A stretch of DNA of 64,000 nt from Gnetum montanum (Eukaryota > Streptophyta > Gnetopsida > Gnetales > Gnetaceae). Below are positions 32,475 to 44,835 of the stretch, in pieces. Position numbers and translations under genes: made by a program. How positions within the stretch are numbered: position 1 is the first letter of the stretch; the number at the start of each line of letters is the position of its first letter. The stretch lies in contig MNCI01016353.1 in NCBI GenBank assembly GCA_015680685.1, positions 107,062 through 171,061 on the forward strand, written 5' to 3'. Under the pieces are notes generated by a model that was not told the origin of the DNA, ran no database searches, and saw only the letters and a list, made by a program, of their open reading frames with translations.

Positions 32475-35255
32475 ATGGCCCCGAAACGTGGACAACAGAA
32501 AGGTCCTGCTCAAGGTGGAAGCAAACGACCTAGGAGAGGTGGAAGACAAGTTCCTATCAGACAACATGCAGAATAGGAGGAACAATCATTTAGTATTCAT
32601 AAAGAGGATCCTCCTACCATACAATCTAGGCAGGCAGAAGGAGGAGCTGTTGCAACGCCTGAACAGGGACAACATCTCACGTTGCCCCAAGATTGTGTTC
32701 AGGCCATCCATGAAAAGTCCACATTCGTTGTTGTGATTGTGGAATTAAACTTTGAATCTTTTGCAGATTTTGATCTTGAGGCTATTAGGGATCACCTCAA
32801 AGGGTCTCCCTTATGGCCTACCCTCTCTGAAAGCTATGCCTAGTACCTACATACCAATTCTGGCACAACAAGGAACAAGGCACCACCATCAATATTTGTG
32901 GTGTGATAGTCGATTTCTCTACATAGGCCATTTCAGAAGTATTAAACCTTTCGAATACAGGGCCCAAGGTTGCTCAGTTATCCACCCATTCTGACCCCAA
33001 TGTGCGACGAGATTGGTTGGAAAGGGCATATGGCAGAGATAAGACATTTGGTGAGTTGACGACGGAAGAGAGGATCTACTTCAAAATTGGAACATATCAC
33101 CTCTTCCCCATGAAGGACTTAAAAAGAATATCAATGTATGTGGCAAGAGGATGTGTAGTGCTGATGGGAAAGGTTAATGCTAACCTAGCCCATCTATATT
33201 TAACGAAGATCCTGAGGCGATTCAAGGAACAGAAAACAAGGAAGCTTGCCTTGCCTTTCCCTTGTCTTATCAGAAAGCTTTGCTGACATGCTGGTATTAG
33301 GGGGTACACTAATGATGTCCTCTAAAAAGCTAAAAATGCTTCCTATGCTAAACTATTAAAGCCACCAGCTGCAAGGAAAATTACTGATGAGATGCTAGGA
33401 CCAGAAGAAGAAGCAGAACAGACGATTGGACCAACTACAACTCAACTTGCAAGACCCAGTCAACCTCCAAGTACAGGACCAGCCAACAATAGGAAGCAGG
33501 GCCTAGCATAGGCCAGGATCAACTGCTGCCACCACAAGACTACAGACTATCAATGAGCCATCTTAGGGCCATCGCTGAGATGGTCAGTTGGGGAAGTCGT
33601 GATGAGGCAAATCTCTTCTGCGTCATTGATGATGTCATACAGCCCACAGTTTCTTCAGATCATACAAGGGGTGAAATGTCTATTCATATAGGAGGAGGGA
33701 AAAGTACTTGGTCACAATAGATTTTAGGAAACGCAGCATCTTTCCAAGTGTAATTAGAAACTGGTGAAAGGGCCACTGTGGTGGTCATGCAACACTAGGA
33801 TGTCATGGGAGCTACAGAAGTGGACATAGACCACATCAAGAAATTGTTCAATGTACCTGTTGTGCCACCGGTAGATCTCACAAAAACACAAGATGCTCAA
33901 ACTTTGGCCGAAACCTCAATGACTCTTGCAGAACATGAGGATGTGCTTGATCGATTGCTACAAATAAGACAAGTAATGATGTCCCTATTTGACATCCCTT
34001 AGGATGTTACGACAATCTAGTCAAATCTCATTTCCATAAATGGGAAGCTAGTTTTAATAGAAGTGAGGGCCGAGCATGCTGAAGCAAAGGTGCAAAAATT
34101 ACAAGAGCAACTCATGGCACTACAAGCAGCACAATGGGATCCTTTACAATTTGTTCCCACAGACCAACTTGACAACTTGAGAACTGAGCAACTAACCAAG
34201 CTACTAACAGAGAATAAAAAGGTGGCTGAAGAAAAGGATAAGGCTTTTTGGGATGCCTCTACAGCACAGGCACAAACTCATGCACATCTCAAAGCACTCA
34301 ACGCCTTACAGGAGGAAAATAAGTAACTTGTTGCCGACAACCTTCAGTTGATCACTATGGAGAAGCAAAAGAATGTTCTCGAAGAACATTTCCATCAGTT
34401 GCGAGAAAAATTCATCCAGGCTAACCAAGATATAAGTCGTTTAGCTAGGAAGAATTGAACCCTCTCAATGGAGGAGGTACGTGCAATTCGTCAAAAGATA
34501 GCCATCAAAATAAGCGCGTGGCAAAATGTGCCTAAACAGCATGAAAAGCTAAAGCAGCACTTCCAAGACCAAGAGGGAAGTACAAACAGATCCTTGAGAA
34601 AGAGATCCATATGGCCAAGGCCCACATCAATGTTATTAGTGCTCAACACACTGACTAGTGGGCCATATTGGATACATATGCCTTTGCCCACCAAGCAGAA
34701 GTTAAGAACTGAGACCTACAGATTTAGGATTTGACAGAATACATGGAGTTTGCAAACCTGCAGTATGCCAACCTTGCCATGTTAATAGCAGGGCACCCGA
34801 GAATAGAGCTCGAACAATAGGTAGCTACCACCTATGTCAAATATGAAGCAGAATTTGCAAAACATAAAAAGTTGTTCGAAAAAATGAAGATCGCAAATTC
34901 TAAACTTGAGGTGGTGAAAGCAAGCTACTAAGGATAAAAAGGTGTCGCAACAGATTTGGCTCGATGACTCATAGATTTTCAAGAATACAAAGATAAAGCC
35001 AGAGCCTATGAGGAGGAACGACGGGTATTTGCAGCTTGGTATGTCAAGGTCAATCAAATGTTTCCGTAACTACCCTGTCCATGGGAAGTGCCGACTCTGT
35101 CAAACATTGGAACATTAGCATGGATGGCACAAGACCCTTGGACTAAAGAGGAGAAGCTCCAAGCCATACTCCAATGCCATCAAGTCTCAAAACCTAGAGC
35201 ATAAGACAAAGGGAAAGCACCAATGGAGGAGCCACCGCCACCAGGAACTACATGA
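32475..35255 (+). pseudogene. ORF2 of element B: conserved region plus coiled coil
   Basis: Second ORF of the family, function unknown. From the ATG at 32475: basic start MAPKRGQQKGPAQGG, then QSFSIHKEDPP, FADFDLEAIRDHLKG, and a conserved block RDWLERAYGRDKTFGEL, ERIYFKIGTYHLFP, NLAHLYLTKILRRFKEQK, LPFPCLIRK (33000-33290). The YHLFP..NLAHLYL pattern is loosely like the 'putative plant transposon protein' domain found in additional ORFs of plant Ty3 elements; this is tentative. From about 34000 to 34560 it is a long coiled coil (AEHAEAKVQKLQEQLMAL, EENKQ-like heptads). The C-terminus has YEEERRVFAAWYVKVNQMF, LPCPWEVPTLSNIGT and PPPPGTT. Several stops and frameshifts interrupt it. The arrangement would suit a structural or env-position protein. 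Confidence 0.7.
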
Positions 35256-35405
35256 GTTCCACAAATTTTGTAGTTGTAGCACATTCTTTGTGTTGTGTCT
35301 TTGTTTTGTTTTCATTCCACACTACGGCATAACCCCATTTTCACCATCCAATAATCCCATACCTATCCACAGTGTAATCACTGTAACTCGAGGACGAGTT
35401 TTCAT

Positions 35406-35420
35406 TTAGTCGTGGGGGTA
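35406..35420 (+). promoter_or_regulatory. Polypurine tract of B
   Basis: TTAGTCGTGGGGGTA abuts the 3' LTR start TGATGAG. Confidence 0.85.
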
Positions 35421-36196
35421 TGATGAGTCGGTCGCAATATCGCGTACGCGATATCACAGCCCATCTCCTGATCTATAAATAAGAGCTAGAAAGATCAGTT
35501 TTAGGAGTTAGTTTTTTAGTTCTTAGTTAAGTGTTTAATTTCTTTCTCTCAACCCTTTTTCTCCTAGTGTATGCCCGTAGTGTGGTGATTGTAATTGTAC
35601 GACATCCTTATTCGAGTGTGACGTACTTGGACACGCACATGACCAGAAATAAAGATCGAGATTACTTCATCATTACAACATTCACTTAGCTTAATTATTT
35701 ACTTAATTGTTATTTACTGCTTTCTTAGTTAATCTCTTCTTACCCTAAACTCCTGTTAAACGCAAAATGAGTACAACTTGATTACGAGCATTTAAGTGTA
35801 ACTACTTGGTAACCCAATAGCGTACCTAGGATCTATGCTTGGTAATCCCAATGGTAGTCATGCACGAAGTCTAAGATGTGTATGGATAATCGAGGAATGG
35901 ATGCTCATCACACTTAGGCTAGCTTAGATTCTCTCACCCTTTCTCTCTTAGCTTAGTTAATCTTATTTATCATCATACTCAGGAGTAGCGTTAGCATAGG
36001 AACACATCATACACCTCACTCTAGACTAAACCATACGTGACAAAGCTAATACTAGTCCAAGTGGGAAGACAGCAAACTACGACCTAAGACTAACTATCTA
36101 GATGCCACAACTAGTCCATCTGCGGAGTTCGACCGAATCGCACGTGTAACGCGCGTATTCGTATGTTTGAGTGTACGGGTACCTTTCCACTCATCA
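35421..36196 (+). repeat. 3' LTR of element B
   Basis: TGATGAGTCGG to CACTCATCA, followed by ATTGG. U3 holds one GATATC/GTAC palindrome (AATATCGCGTACGCGATATC), followed by TATAAATA near 35475. Confidence 0.95.
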
Positions 36197-36201
36197 ATTG
36201 G

Positions 36202-37151
36202 GAAATTCATATGTTCAATAGTAGAGAATAGACATATCATAATCATAAATTAACATCCTAGGTTTTCCCCCACTCCATCAACTTATAGAAAGATATTAAA
36301 ATCAAACTTGAGAGCATATAGGAAAAAAAAGTATAATTCAAGATTCAGATCCAAGATTTTTGCATTCAAAGGGGGATGGTTCATCAACCAAATTCCCACC
36401 AAAATCCAAGAACTCAAAAATTTTAAAACATTCACAATTATCGATGGATCCAAGCATACTCTCACTTTCTGCTGGTGGTATCAATTCTCATATCAGGGAT
36501 CCATAGCCCCTATTGGCAATCCTTTGCCAAAAATGCCCCAAATCATTATGGGTGTTTTTGAATCATTACATAAACAACTCTCATCCACATCATTTTGGTA
36601 TGAGAGTCCAAAGAATTAGTGAAGAGATCTAAAGAAAAAGGTAATAAATGATTTCAAAATAAAGTCTAAGCTTACAACAATAATCTTGATATTTTCATAC
36701 AAGCATTGTGAAGGTGGTTAGACAAGCAAGAAGAGAAAAGTTTGAGAAAATCAACCCTTGCTAGCCATTATCAAACATAATAAAGATGGATCATTTTACC
36801 TCCTTGCTTAGATATCTTGCTTACTAGGAGGAATTATCAAAATATTGGATTGCTATGCCATCCTTGATTTCTTTCTCCTTGCTATCTCTTGTAGCAGCCA
36901 TAGTCTTCTCTCCCTTCTCAACCACACTCTTTGTTGTTGTATCCCTCTTCTTTTTTTCTGGGTTTTGCACATCTACATTTTCCTTGTGTGTCCCTTTTTT
37001 ATACTCTCCTCCTCTTCCTATTTGTAGGTGGAATAAGGGATAATGAATGGTTTCTTGTAACTAACTTGTTGGGGATTGCTCATATTCTTTTCTTTGATTT
37101 CTTGTAACTGACTTGTTCAGGACTGTTCATATTCTTTTCTTTCTTTTTAAT

Positions 37152-37191
<40 letters not shown>

Positions 37192-38100
37192 ACAATGGAT
37201 CATGAGTTCAATTCTCCTCATGATCACTATAATAAAATCAATAAAATATGTATATTCACAGGTTGCAGGTTCAATTCCTAAATCAACAATTTTTGATATT
37301 TTAGAATTCAAATTTTGCTAGATCTCAGGTTCAATTCCTCTTGATAATTACAAAACATTCCGACATAATATCTATCTCTTTATCATTCAGAATTTTCATA
37401 AGGTGCAAGGAAAGAGTTTTCAAAATTGATTCATGATAAGGGTAGTTCAAGACACATAATCAAATAAGGCACCTTCTTTTTCAAGTCATCAGCAATGTGA
37501 ATTTTCCCATCATCTTACAAGCTCTAGAAGGTCATCACATGACCTTTCTACAGCAATGGAGAGGGTACTTATACTCTACTATCTTAAACTAAAAAGAGTA
37601 ATGCATCACATTTAGATAAAATAAAATATAAAGCTACAATATTTGCACAAAGTATCCTTGATTCATGGGTCAAGTTCCTCCAACTTGATTCATAGGTCAA
37701 AATCCTCAATATGAGCATTCATTTGCATCTCAACATACCTATTTTAGCTCTTGAGGCACACCTTAGAGCATTCTCTTCTGTTTCTCAGCATCTCTATTGA
37801 AATAGAATAGAAAATATTTTGTTTTCCCATATATCATTTATTATTATTATTCTAAAACATTCCTAGCATGTATTTTAAATCATATTTCTTATGCATAAAG
37901 TATTTAAACATTTAATCATAATACATATAAAAATATGGTCAACAAATTTATTACTATTCCAATTAGCCTTTTCCACCAAAGCACACACACAGCTTGTCAA
38001 CAAAACATGTACACAAACACACAAAAAGACTATTACAATCATTAACACAAAAACTCAAGGATAAGTGGTTTGTTACATTCTCCTCCCCTTAAGACATTTC
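36202..38100. other. No gene seen; (CT)n tract at 37155-37190
   Basis: AT-rich spacer. It holds a perfect (CT)n microsatellite of about 36 bases at 37155-37190. Downstream are three B-box-like words, GAGTTCAATTC near 37204, GGTTCAATTCC near 37268 and GGTTCAATTCC near 37328. A 103-codon open frame at 36308 has no recognisable motif. Base 36202 follows the TSD of B. Confidence 0.5.
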
Positions 38101-38109
38101 CTCCTAGAA

Positions 38110-39560
38110 ATGTTTAAATAGGTGAGGGTAGCTCTCTCTATCCACATCCTCCATCTCCTAAGATATTTTAGATCCATCCTCATTCTAATCTAGCTGAACT
38201 TGGCGCAGTGTACAATGCCTAAGATTGATCACCCTCTAGTCTAAAATCTAGATTAGTTGAACTTGGACGGTACAATCTGGGCTAACCTAAAGGTTTTCCT
38301 ATTGCCAAATAATGCTTAGAATCATAAACATACCTCCTTAACATAGAAACATGAAAAACATTATGTAAAGTTGATAAAATAGGAGGTAAAGCTATTCTAT
38401 AAGCAACAGGACCAATTTTCTCTAAGACTTCAAAAGGGCCAATAAATCTAGGTTTAAGTTTGTTCCTTTTAACACCTCTAATGACATTTTTAAAGGGTTG
38501 TACTTTTAGGAATACTTTATCTCCAATAGAAAATTCTAGGTCCCTCCTATTGTCTATGTAACTCTTTTGTCTATCTTGTGCTTACTTTAGTCTCTCTTTA
38601 ATTTGATTCACCTTTAGCTGCAAATCCAAAATCATCTCAAGCCTAAAAATCAATTTTTCCTGAGGTTGATCCCAAGAGCTAGGAACTCTACATTTTCTAC
38701 CATACAAGGCTTCATAAGGTGCCATTTCAATATTCCTTTGGTAGCTGTTATTGTAGGTGAACTCTACCAATGGCAATACCTTATCCCAATTTTTATGATG
38801 ATCCAATACATTGGTTCTTAAAAGATCTTCCACCACCTGATTTGTTCTTTCAGCCTAACCATCAATTTGTGGATGATAAGTTGTGCTGAAATTTAGTTTT
38901 GTTCTAAGAGCTTGCTATATGGCTTGCCAAAAAAATGAGATGTAAACTTTGGATCTTTATCTGAAATGATTTTCTTAGGTATTCCATGCAATATTGCTAT
39001 TTCTTGAATACAAATTTCTGTAATCTTTCTAGCATCATAATCTGATTTCACTTTGATGAAGTGTGATGACTTTGTCAACCTATCAACTATGACCATTATG
39101 GAATCATATCCTCCAAGAACTTTAGGTAACCCAACAATAAAATCTATTCCAATCTCATCCCATTTCCATTTTGGAATATGGTGTGGTTGTAAAAGACCTG
39201 CTAGTACTTGATGTTCAACCTTAACCTACTGACATGTAAAACACCTTGCCACAAACTCAACAACTTCTTTTTTCATTCTAGGCCACCAAAATTGTTTTTT
39301 TTTTTAATTCCATGTAGCATTTTTGTTGCCCCTAGATGACTTGTATAAATTGTTTCATGGTTTTCTTGCATATATAAAATGAAATTGCAAAAAGTAAGAA
39401 AAATATCTATAGCTCATTTTATGCAAGAATGCATTTGTTGAATTAGATCATTAACATTTGCATTAGAATCTTCACTGCCTACTACTAAGTACTATAGAAA
39501 AAGACTAGAACAACATATTGGGATCCAATGCAAATAATAATTCAATTTTCCCTTACCAAC
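38110..39560 (-). pseudogene. Ty3 integrase relic
   Basis: Reading leftward: HLGATKMLHGIKKKN with the zinc-binding HHCC region (39.2-39.35 kb), MVIVDRLTKSSHF and ISDKDPKF (38.9-39.1 kb, DDE core with the second D in SDKD), then WDKVLPLVEFTYNNSYQ and MAPYEALYGRKCR (38.58-38.84 kb). A C-terminal section gives DLEFSIGDKVFLKV, KLKPRFIGPFEVLEKIGPVAYRI and HNVFHVSMLRRY (38.2-38.55 kb). This is the integrase of a plant Ty3 element of the chromovirus kind. Stops occur throughout. No RT, LTR or chromodomain was found next to it. Confidence 0.88.
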
Positions 39561-39989
39561 ATAATTAGGATAAATACCAAATCTTCCACAATCTTTTCAT
39601 ACAACTTTCTTTAGAATAGAACATAGAAGAAAGTTTAAAATAGAATCATCGAATAAATCCCTAAGAGGCCTAAGTTTACTATGGCAGGTGCCTATAGTAT
39701 AATTAGTGGCCACCCAATGTTGATTGGGCCCAGTAAGTGAATGAATGAGTATTTTAAAAAAAAGGACAACTGCTAACACACTTACATGAATGATTGGCAA
39801 TGTGGTTACACCTAAAAGATCGCATTGTAGTACATTTCAACTACTGATTAGCAATTACAAAGTGTGTTTCAACTATTTCACTACAATTTAACTCATTTTT
39901 GCTTTGCATTTGTTCAAAAGTGCAGAAGCAAACATATCTTCTTTAACACAGCAAAAAAAAAAATAGTTTGTTTTCATCTTAGAGCTTTG

Positions 39990-40758
39990 CTTTGTTAACA
40001 GTACTCCTTTTAACCTTTGTTTTACTATATGTGTCTTTGTTTCATATAGTTGAGTGCCCTTAGTTCATATAGTTGAGTGTAGTTAAGGCTTATGATATTT
40101 TATGTTGTGGAGCTATTAGGAAAAAATATTAAATTATGGTATTTTATCTAATTAATCTAAGAACAAGAAGTAAATTCTAAACTAACCTAAGTGATGAGCA
40201 TCCATTCCTAATTAGTTGTACACATTTTAAAATTATGAGATCATTGTAGGATTACCAAGTATTCACTACTAAATGTATCAAGTGATAATATAGTCAAGAT
40301 TACTAAATAATAATATGTTTATGCTTAGACTTAGTCGTACTCACTTTTCATGTTTAATTTATATTTCAAAAGTAAAATATTAGCTAAGTTCATGCAAAAA
40401 TAAACATTAATCTATGTGTATAAGTAAAATGAAGAACTTATAAAGTAAAATTTAATCTAAGTTAGAATATTGCAATCAGTAATCTCAAACTTTATTGTCA
40501 TCATGTAAAGTATCTAGGTATAATTCACTCAAATAAAGACTTTGTACAACTGATTTTTAAAATTTTTTAGTACTCACAAATTATTTACTAATACTATGAA
40601 AGTAAACTAGTAGAGCTTAACTATAATGCCATAAATGTGATAGATGATTTCATATTTATACACATTTATGACCATTATGTCAACATAGTTTTATTAACAC
40701 ATCATTGTCTATGTTGATGTAGCATAATTGTGTCAATGCAAAAATAGATTATTCATCA
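39990..40758 (-). repeat. Old LTR (element E), minus orientation
   Basis: Similar to the D LTR in order: GAAGTAAATTCTAAACTA, GTGATGAGCATCCATTCC, ATTACCAAGTATTCACTAC and CATTTATGACCATTATGTCAAC. It ends ATTCATCA at 40758, the U3 start on the minus strand. Its U3 words (ATGTCAACATAG, CTATGTTGATGTAG) are the D type. The left end is not clear. Confidence 0.5.
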
Positions 40759-41759
40759 AAAACGTAGGAAGTTAACATGCACATGTGATTCTTGTAAGTT
40801 TCAAACAAGTCCTCAATTCTTCAAGAAGACTTAGACCTAGTTACTTGGAAATACTTCTAGATGAGACTTAAACCCAATTAGTCTAGGAGGAGGGTAGACT
40901 TAGATCTTAGGATCATAGTTGGTAGAGTATCTAGCTATAATAAACATGATTGTGGTGGTTCCTAGCATTTAATCCAAGCTTTGTTGATTTTCCTACATGG
41001 ATCACAAGATGTTGGAAACCTATTGAGATTACTTGGTAGCATAATCACTAGATTTTTCTAATGGAGATAAACTTGTGGCACTAATTCATGATGTCTAACA
41101 TTAAGAAGATTATAGGTAGGGAAGGTCATTACTATTACCTATTATGATTGGTTTGGGGTAATAGCCTTCAAGAATCACAAATAGTCAACCTATGGTCAAA
41201 TTGAGATTAGAGTAGATACTTGGAAGATTTAGTTGGTAGGATTATTATTTGACAATTTATTGGATTATACATTCTAATAGTTTATTGCAACTATGATGGC
41301 CCACTCCAGTCATTTCTTTCAATGAACAATAAGGAGCATTCAACTACCTTAAGAGCATTGCCTCTTCTTGCATGATGATGCATGAAAATAATGCTAGCAT
41401 GAGTTCTAGAGGTAGGAGGACAATGTAGATGTGTATATAATTTTGGCTAAAAATTAATGATCAATTCTATTTAGAGTATTCTATGACATTTTTTCACAAT
41501 TGAAAACATGTTGTATAACGGTCAAGTTTAAATTACCCCATGATATTATGATCCTAATCACTTTCATTATATTGTAGTTGATGTAATGACTAGAAAAGCT
41601 TGATGCTCAAGTATCTTAATTGGCATGAGACATACGCTAATAATAATAATAATAATGGTAATTAAACTTAATAAGATAAGTGATAATAATGAAATTAAGA
41701 TTAAGAAGTTAGAAAAAGTTTTATTTTTAAGGTATGACATCACAATATGCCTAAATTAT

Positions 41760-42080
41760 TCTTGTTGGAAGAAGCCATGATCTGGACACTAGTGTACAAT
41801 CTTCATGTATCTCTCCATAGCCTCATCAAAGGTTTGTGAGGCCTCTACTTCCATGTATCCATATCATTTTTAATGTTAGTGATGCAAACATAGATTTGCA
41901 ATTTAGCATATAACATCATGACCATGTTTTCTCACAATTGAATTAACCTAGCAGATAGTGATTTGTACCAGGTTTTTGCTTGCTTGATGAAGGTATGGGG
42001 AGATAACTATAACGTCTATCAATTACTTTTGATCTTTTACAAGTAGTAAGCATTATTAAATGCTTGTAAATGGAGTTGGA
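41760..42080 (-). pseudogene. gag fragment of element E
   Basis: Minus-strand text HLQAFNNAYY-like near 42070, KTWYKSLSARLIQL near 41965 and FDEAMERYMKIVH, CPDHGF near 41800. These align with HLQAFYDAY, KVWYRSLKPNSIRH and LDLALERYYALL in B. Very decayed. With the LTR at 40000-40758 it indicates an old deleted element read leftward. Confidence 0.5.
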
Positions 42081-42399
42081 GATCATCACTAGAATGACCC
42101 TAATAGGGTGGACTATCCATCATGTTAATTTTCTTAATTTGACTACTACTAATGTATTATCTTGGAATGTAGATAGCCTCATTTGGCTCCTAATAATCTT
42201 TTTAATTGAAAAGAAAATAGTTTTCATCATTATTTCTAGTGAAATGAAGATATTGAAATTGAGAAAATGGATTCTTACTGCTAGATCTTACTCCATCTTT
42301 ATAATTGTACTCCTAGGGACTCCTATGAGAAATCTCTTTCTTACCCTTTGTGTCAAGATTTTTCTCATTTTTATTCCTTTAAAAATGTTCCTTTTACTC

Positions 42400-43850
42400 C
42401 TACAATGACACATCCATGAACTAAGGGTTAAAATATTTAGCATGCGGCTCTAAATGTTCTTCAAATCAATATAACCCTTAATGTATCAATGATTATAAAT
42501 CAAAAAGGCATAAAACCTTCAATAAAATACAGACTTAGCCTACCGAACATGAACCAAGAATAATAGGGCAACAATGAAAAATTTTTAATCATTAGAAATA
42601 ACTAAGTTTAAATTACTAAAAAATGACTATGTATGAATTATTGAAAAATAAACTAAAGTGTGGGATGGAGTATGAATGGTAGAATAAAATTAAGTATAAA
42701 ACTTAGATAAAAGAATGTAGGATATTAAAATATTAATATTATTATGTAGAGAGACAGATCTCAAATCTCTTCCTTAAAATGAAATTTTTATGTGAAAAGA
42801 TGGCTAGGTATAAAAATGTTAAACATTTTTCTAGATATAGAATGTACTATAGAAGATAGAATAAAGTCTAAGTATAGAATGCAAGTAAATAGACGTAAAA
42901 TAATGAAAATAAGATGTTGAAATGTGGGGGAAAGATTCTAGATCCGTTCCCAAATAATAAAATATTTTATTAATGAGTTGCAAATTATTCACCTCCTATC
43001 TAGCACCAAGCTACAAGAGATAGATGAAAAAACATGAATTGAATGTAACTAATAAAAGAAGATTAATTCCTAAGCAAAATATGCATTCAGAGGATAAAAC
43101 TGAGCCGCTATAAGATATAGTCAATTCTAGGCTAAAATAGGGTTGTTTCAGCCAAGGTTCCTATTATTAACGCTAAAGGTAAAAAGATTATAACTTTGGA
43201 AAGTGTTGTGAAAGCCCAAAATTCTATCTCTAGAAGGGAGGTCAAAGATGCAAAAGATGCTAAAGATGGTTGAGAAGCTTGCGGGTATTACAATGGTGAC
43301 AAGTGCTCATGCTCTTAAAATTTCAAAATCTAATAAGTGATATCAAATATCAAGAAGCTAGCCTAAAATTTATGTTTTGAACATATATTTATAAATTTGG
43401 AGTTGCCAAATTTAACTTAGGATTATTAAACTTGAACTTGGAGTTAAGTGTAACTTGTCACTAAGTTAAAAAATAACAAGTGTGGTCTTCAATTTCAACA
43501 ACTACAGTAACCCATTGAGATGATAGCATCAGCATGACAAACACTTATCTAAATTTGTGTGAATTTTCTAAAGTGCTAAAAAGAATTTTGAGGCTTCATT
43601 TAACCTTCAAACTGATGCTAAATGATGCTAAGAAGGCTAGGAGATGAGGAGATGTTGTCAAATACTAATTTTGATCATGTTGTATGGAAATTGGTAATAT
43701 CAAGGATGTTGACATTATTACAATGTTAACATCAATCATACTAAGAAAAAATTTTATGAATTTCATCAAAGTCGTTGTTTTAAGCTTCCAAGTGTTGACC
43801 TTTTGGTATGTCCAAACCGTAAGGAAAATGGATAACAAGAATGTTGGTTG
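42400..43850. other. No gene seen
   Basis: AT-rich sequence with short chance ORFs and small local repeats (AAGATGCAAAAGATGCTAAAGATG near 43250). The right part may be the start of the copia LTR. Confidence 0.4.
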
Positions 43851-44095
43851 TGAATGTTGTGGAGAAAAATAAGCACTCAATAACTTGGATAAGGAATCAA
43901 GGAAGAATGGACAAAAATGAGGACTACAAGCTAAGTGAAAATGCTACAAGGATTTAGAAGAAGACAATTCATCAAGAGAAAGCCTTGGAAACTAGAGCTT
44001 GAAAGTTGAAAAGATAGCTCCAAGGATCAGAAGATGTCTTGGCCAAGAAAAAGAAAGTCTTATGAAGACGTCTCCCAAAAACAGATGTCTCCTTT

Positions 44096-44835
44096 TGATG
44101 AGTGGCGAGGTACCCCTACACTCAACCATACGAATATGAGCGTGCACGCACGATCCGGTCGAACTCCGCAGACTAAATGCCTTAACGCCACAAGAAACNN
44201 NNNNNNNNNNNNNNNNNNNNNNNNNNNNNNNNNNNNNNNNNNNNNNNNNNNNNNNNNNNNNNNNNNNNNNNNNNNNNNNNNNNNNNNNNNNNNNNNNNNN
44301 NNNNNNNNNNNNNNNNNNNNNNNNNNNNNNNNNNNNNNNNNNNNNNNNNNNNNNNNNNNNNNNNNNNNNNNNNNNNNNNNNNNNNNNNNNNNNNNNNNNN
44401 NNNNNNNCGATTCCTTGATTAGCCGTACACGTCCGTAGATGCTCGTAATCAAGTCGTACTTGTGCGCACTAGGAAAGCAGTAAATAAACAACAATAAAAC
44501 CTCGTGCTGCAAGGTTTATCCAATCAAGTTCGTCTTTATTGCCGTACACAACTTAGGTTCAAGTTACAAGCTGCTCGAATAAAGAGCCATTCACTCTAGG
44601 ACTCCGACTGTGGGCACATGGGGAAAAATTCTAACTCTAGAGTGATCAATCTGCCAAAGCTTCGCTACTTCTAGCCAGGATTTTTAAATAAGGGGAGTGC
44701 CGCCTCTTATTTATAGATATGGCGGCGGACCGCGATATCGCGTACGCGATAGCGCAGGGAAAGACGCGATATCGAGTACGCGATAGCGCAGGGAAAGACG
44801 CGATATCGCGGCACAGTGCATGTCGCGTCTCATCA
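44096..44835 (-). repeat. Solo LTR of the A/B/C family, TSD CCTTT
   Basis: Starts TGATGAGTGGCGAGG and ends GTCTCATCA on the plus strand, with CCTTT on both sides (44091-44095, 44836-44840). It reads on the minus strand. Minus-strand TATAAATA is at 44715-44708. The array (44729-44812) is a 34-bp tandem repeat of about 2.4 copies, each with CGCGATATCG(C/A)GTACGCGAT. Part of the LTR is hidden by the N gap. Confidence 0.92.
44199..44407. other. Assembly gap (N)
   Basis: 209 N bases inside the solo LTR. Confidence 1.

Larger units (their letters stand above)
27572..36196 (+). mobile_element. LTR retrotransposon B, non-autonomous, with TSD ATTGG
   Basis: Complete element of 8625 bp and the best-preserved member. 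ATTGG lies at both outer ends (27567-27571 and 36197-36201). The LTRs are 806 and 776 bp with 7-bp terminal repeats TGATGAG/CTCATCA. Internal order: primer-binding site, gag, spacer, internal promoter-like module, putative leader intron, ORF2, polypurine tract. No protease, reverse transcriptase, RNase H or integrase is present over the 7 kb interior. The LTR pair differs at many sites and gag has one early stop. Confidence 0.95.

Noticed and set aside
36308-36619. 103-codon ORF as a host gene
   Set aside because: No motif, no splice-site context and AT-rich composition like the surrounding spacer.
44034-44512. ORFs of 134 and 150 codons
   Set aside because: Both run through the N gap inside the solo LTR.
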